Assembly (NCBI GenBank): GCA_900299155.1
Contig: OMIS01000062.1
Location: forward strand, 1 to 5,734
DNA length: 5,734 bases
Direction: 5' to 3'
Origin: a bacterium
GTDB taxonomy: Bacteria; Patescibacteriota; Microgenomatia; UBA1400; PJMF01
A program made the translations under genes and the position numbers. A model generated the notes under the pieces. The model searched no databases and was not told the origin of the DNA. It saw only the letters and a program-made list of their open reading frames with translations. Shown in pieces: positions 4,680-5,734 of the stretch. The first letter of the stretch is position 1. Each line of letters begins with the position of its first letter.

Positions 4680-5300
4680 ATGGCACAAAACGACGCACAA
4701 CAAATGACACCACCAGAAGTTCAGGAAGTGAAAGTTTCCACTCCTAACTTAGTTATTGTCTCTGAAGTTGAAAACAAAAAAGCTCGCTGGTACGTCGTTC
4801 ACACCTACTCTGGCCATGAGAACAAAGTGGCAGAAACTCTCAAGCAACGTGCTGAAACATTGAACTTAACAGACAAAATTCTTTCAATTTTGATCCCAAC
4901 TCAAGAAAAAATTCAAATCAAGCGCGGTCAACGCAAAACTGTTAACGAGAAAATTTTCCCAGGTTACATGTTAGTGCAGATGGAATTAACTGATGATTCT
5001 TGGTTGGCTGTTCGCACCACTCAAGGAGTAACTGGCTTCGTAGGCGTTGGCAACAAACCTACTCCACTTCCGAAACATGAAGTTGAAGCTATCAAAAAGT
5101 ACATGACTCAAGCTACACCTCAATACAAAGCTGACTTTGTGGAAGGTGAAGCTGTTAAGATTGTGGATGGTCCATTCAACGACTTCTTGGGTACAGTGAA
5201 CGATATCAACGAAGAAAAAGGCAAAGTTTCTGTCTTGGTCAATATCTTCGGTCGTGAAACCCCAGTCGAGCTCGATTTCTTGCAGATCAAGAAGATCTAG
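4680..5300 (+). CDS. nusG: Transcription termination/antitermination factor NusG
   Basis: The product (206 residues) has the NGN domain at about 36-140, starting RWYVVHTYSGHENKV and including IPTQEKIQIKRGQR and the signature KIFPGYMLVQM, and a C-terminal KOW domain at 153-206 (FVEGEAVKIVDGPFNDFLGTV, ending LDFLQIKKI). NusG binds the RNA polymerase clamp to control pausing, helps Rho, and can link to ribosomal S10. The first 34 residues form a polar extension, longer than in E. coli NusG; a second in-frame ATG at codon 9 is the alternative start. No Shine-Dalgarno precedes either. It follows secE as usual, but rplK-rplA do not follow it; a membrane protein gene on the same strand does. Confidence 0.96.
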   Translation: MAQNDAQQMTPPEVQEVKVSTPNLVIVSEVENKKARWYVVHTYSGHENKVAETLKQRAETLNLTDKILSILIPTQEKIQIKRGQRKTVNEKIFPGYMLVQMELTDDSWLAVRTTQGVTGFVGVGNKPTPLPKHEVEAIKKYMTQATPQYKADFVEGEAVKIVDGPFNDFLGTVNDINEEKGKVSVLVNIFGRETPVELDFLQIKKI

Positions 5301-5326
5301 TACTGTTAAGTTTACAACTGCTTATA

Positions 5327-5355
5327 TTGCGTTCAGTAAGATACTAGTAGATAAT
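5327..5355 (+). promoter_or_regulatory. Promoter of the GT-C-like gene, predicted leaderless
   Basis: TTGCGT (5327-5332) and GATAAT (5350-5355, 5 of 6) are spaced 17 bp. The predicted start near 5362 is one base from the ATG at 5363. An 8-bp palindrome TACTAGTA (5342-5349) fills the end of the spacer and might be an operator or chance. There is no hairpin plus T-tract between nusG and this promoter. Confidence 0.5.
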
Positions 5356-5362
5356 TTTTAGG

Positions 5363-5734
5363 ATGATAATAACTGGATCTTACTTTAAAACTGCTAAATC
5401 AAACTCCTTACTTATTGCAATATTTCTTTTTGCTATTATTTTGCGGGTAAGTTACTTTAATAGTTCCCCGTTTGGTTTTGATCAAATCCAGATTGCTGAA
5501 AATGCTAGCGCCATCACAAAAGGGGACGTTACCCTTATCGGGCCTAGAACAGGTCCTGCAGATATGTTTACTGGACCCTTGATATACTATGTAAATGCAC
5601 CATTCGCTCTCTTTTTAAATCCAGCTTATGCAACAATATTTGCGACTGCATTTATAAGCTTAATTACTGGTGTAACAATATACTTTCTCACTAAAAAATA
5701 TTTATCAACCTATTATTCATTTACTGTCTTAATA
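5363..5734 (+). CDS. GT-C-like polytopic membrane glycosyltransferase, 5' part only
   Basis: An open frame runs 124 codons to the window edge. It begins with a short basic segment, a TM helix at about 14-32, then an extracytoplasmic loop PFGFDQIQIAENASAI... with LIGPRTGPADMFTGPLIYY (58-76), followed by two more hydrophobic segments (about 77-86 and 88-109). A first helix followed by a loop carrying an early Asp (D40) and an LIGP...GP(L)xYY pattern is what I associate with GT39/PMT-like GT-C glycosyltransferases and related Patescibacteria membrane proteins, which transfer sugars from lipid carriers on the outer face of the membrane. The catalytic assignment of D40 is inference. Only the N-terminus is present. 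The ATG has AGG directly adjacent but no properly spaced Shine-Dalgarno. Confidence 0.65.
   Translation, partial: MIITGSYFKTAKSNSLLIAIFLFAIILRVSYFNSSPFGFDQIQIAENASAITKGDVTLIGPRTGPADMFTGPLIYYVNAPFALFLNPAYATIFATAFISLITGVTIYFLTKKYLSTYYSFTVLI

Overview
The window looks like chromosomal DNA from a bacterium with a streamlined genome, most likely a Candidate Phyla Radiation (Patescibacteria) member and plausibly of the Microgenomates type. The lineage call is inference. It rests on tRNA genes without an encoded CCA end, a very short SecE (59 residues), weak or absent Shine-Dalgarno sequences, a large surface protein combining cohesin-like and CARDB-like regions with six-cysteine modules, and a GT-C-type membrane protein whose first loop resembles families I associate with that group. 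No mobile element, CRISPR array or phage gene is visible.

Left part (1-942), all on the minus strand. A strong extended -10 promoter (807-815) sits just upstream of a 155-nt element (636-790) that folds into a long rod closed by a 29-bp helix. Every non-Watson-Crick pair I can place in this rod is U-G on the minus strand and would be A-C on the plus strand, which points to a transcribed structured RNA. I do not recognise its family. Transcription would continue into three tRNA genes, Thr(GGU), Tyr(GUA) and Thr(UGU), separated by spacers that also contain inverted repeats. A rho-independent terminator (885-921) closes the galU-like gene and insulates the RNA cluster from it. Nothing recognisable lies in 1-153.

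Middle part (943-4383). A GalU-family nucleotidyltransferase on the minus strand and a 796-residue two-TM surface protein on the plus strand are divergently transcribed from back-to-back promoters near 1907-1963. The surface protein has an N-terminal anchor, cohesin-like and CARDB-like regions, three six-cysteine modules, a Pro/Thr/Ser stalk, a second TM and a cytoplasmic Pro/Gln-rich tail.

Right part (4384-5734), plus strand. The secE-nusG pair supplies the SecYEG translocon subunit and the NusG transcription factor. The usual rplK-rplA continuation is absent. Instead the 5' part of a GT-C-like polytopic membrane protein begins, under its own promoter, and runs off the window. The predicted starts for secE and this last gene lie within two bases of their ATG codons, suggesting leaderless mRNAs. 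GalU (UDP-sugar supply), the Thr/Ser-rich surface protein and the GT-C-like protein could belong to one cell-surface glycosylation theme, but this is a guess from proximity.
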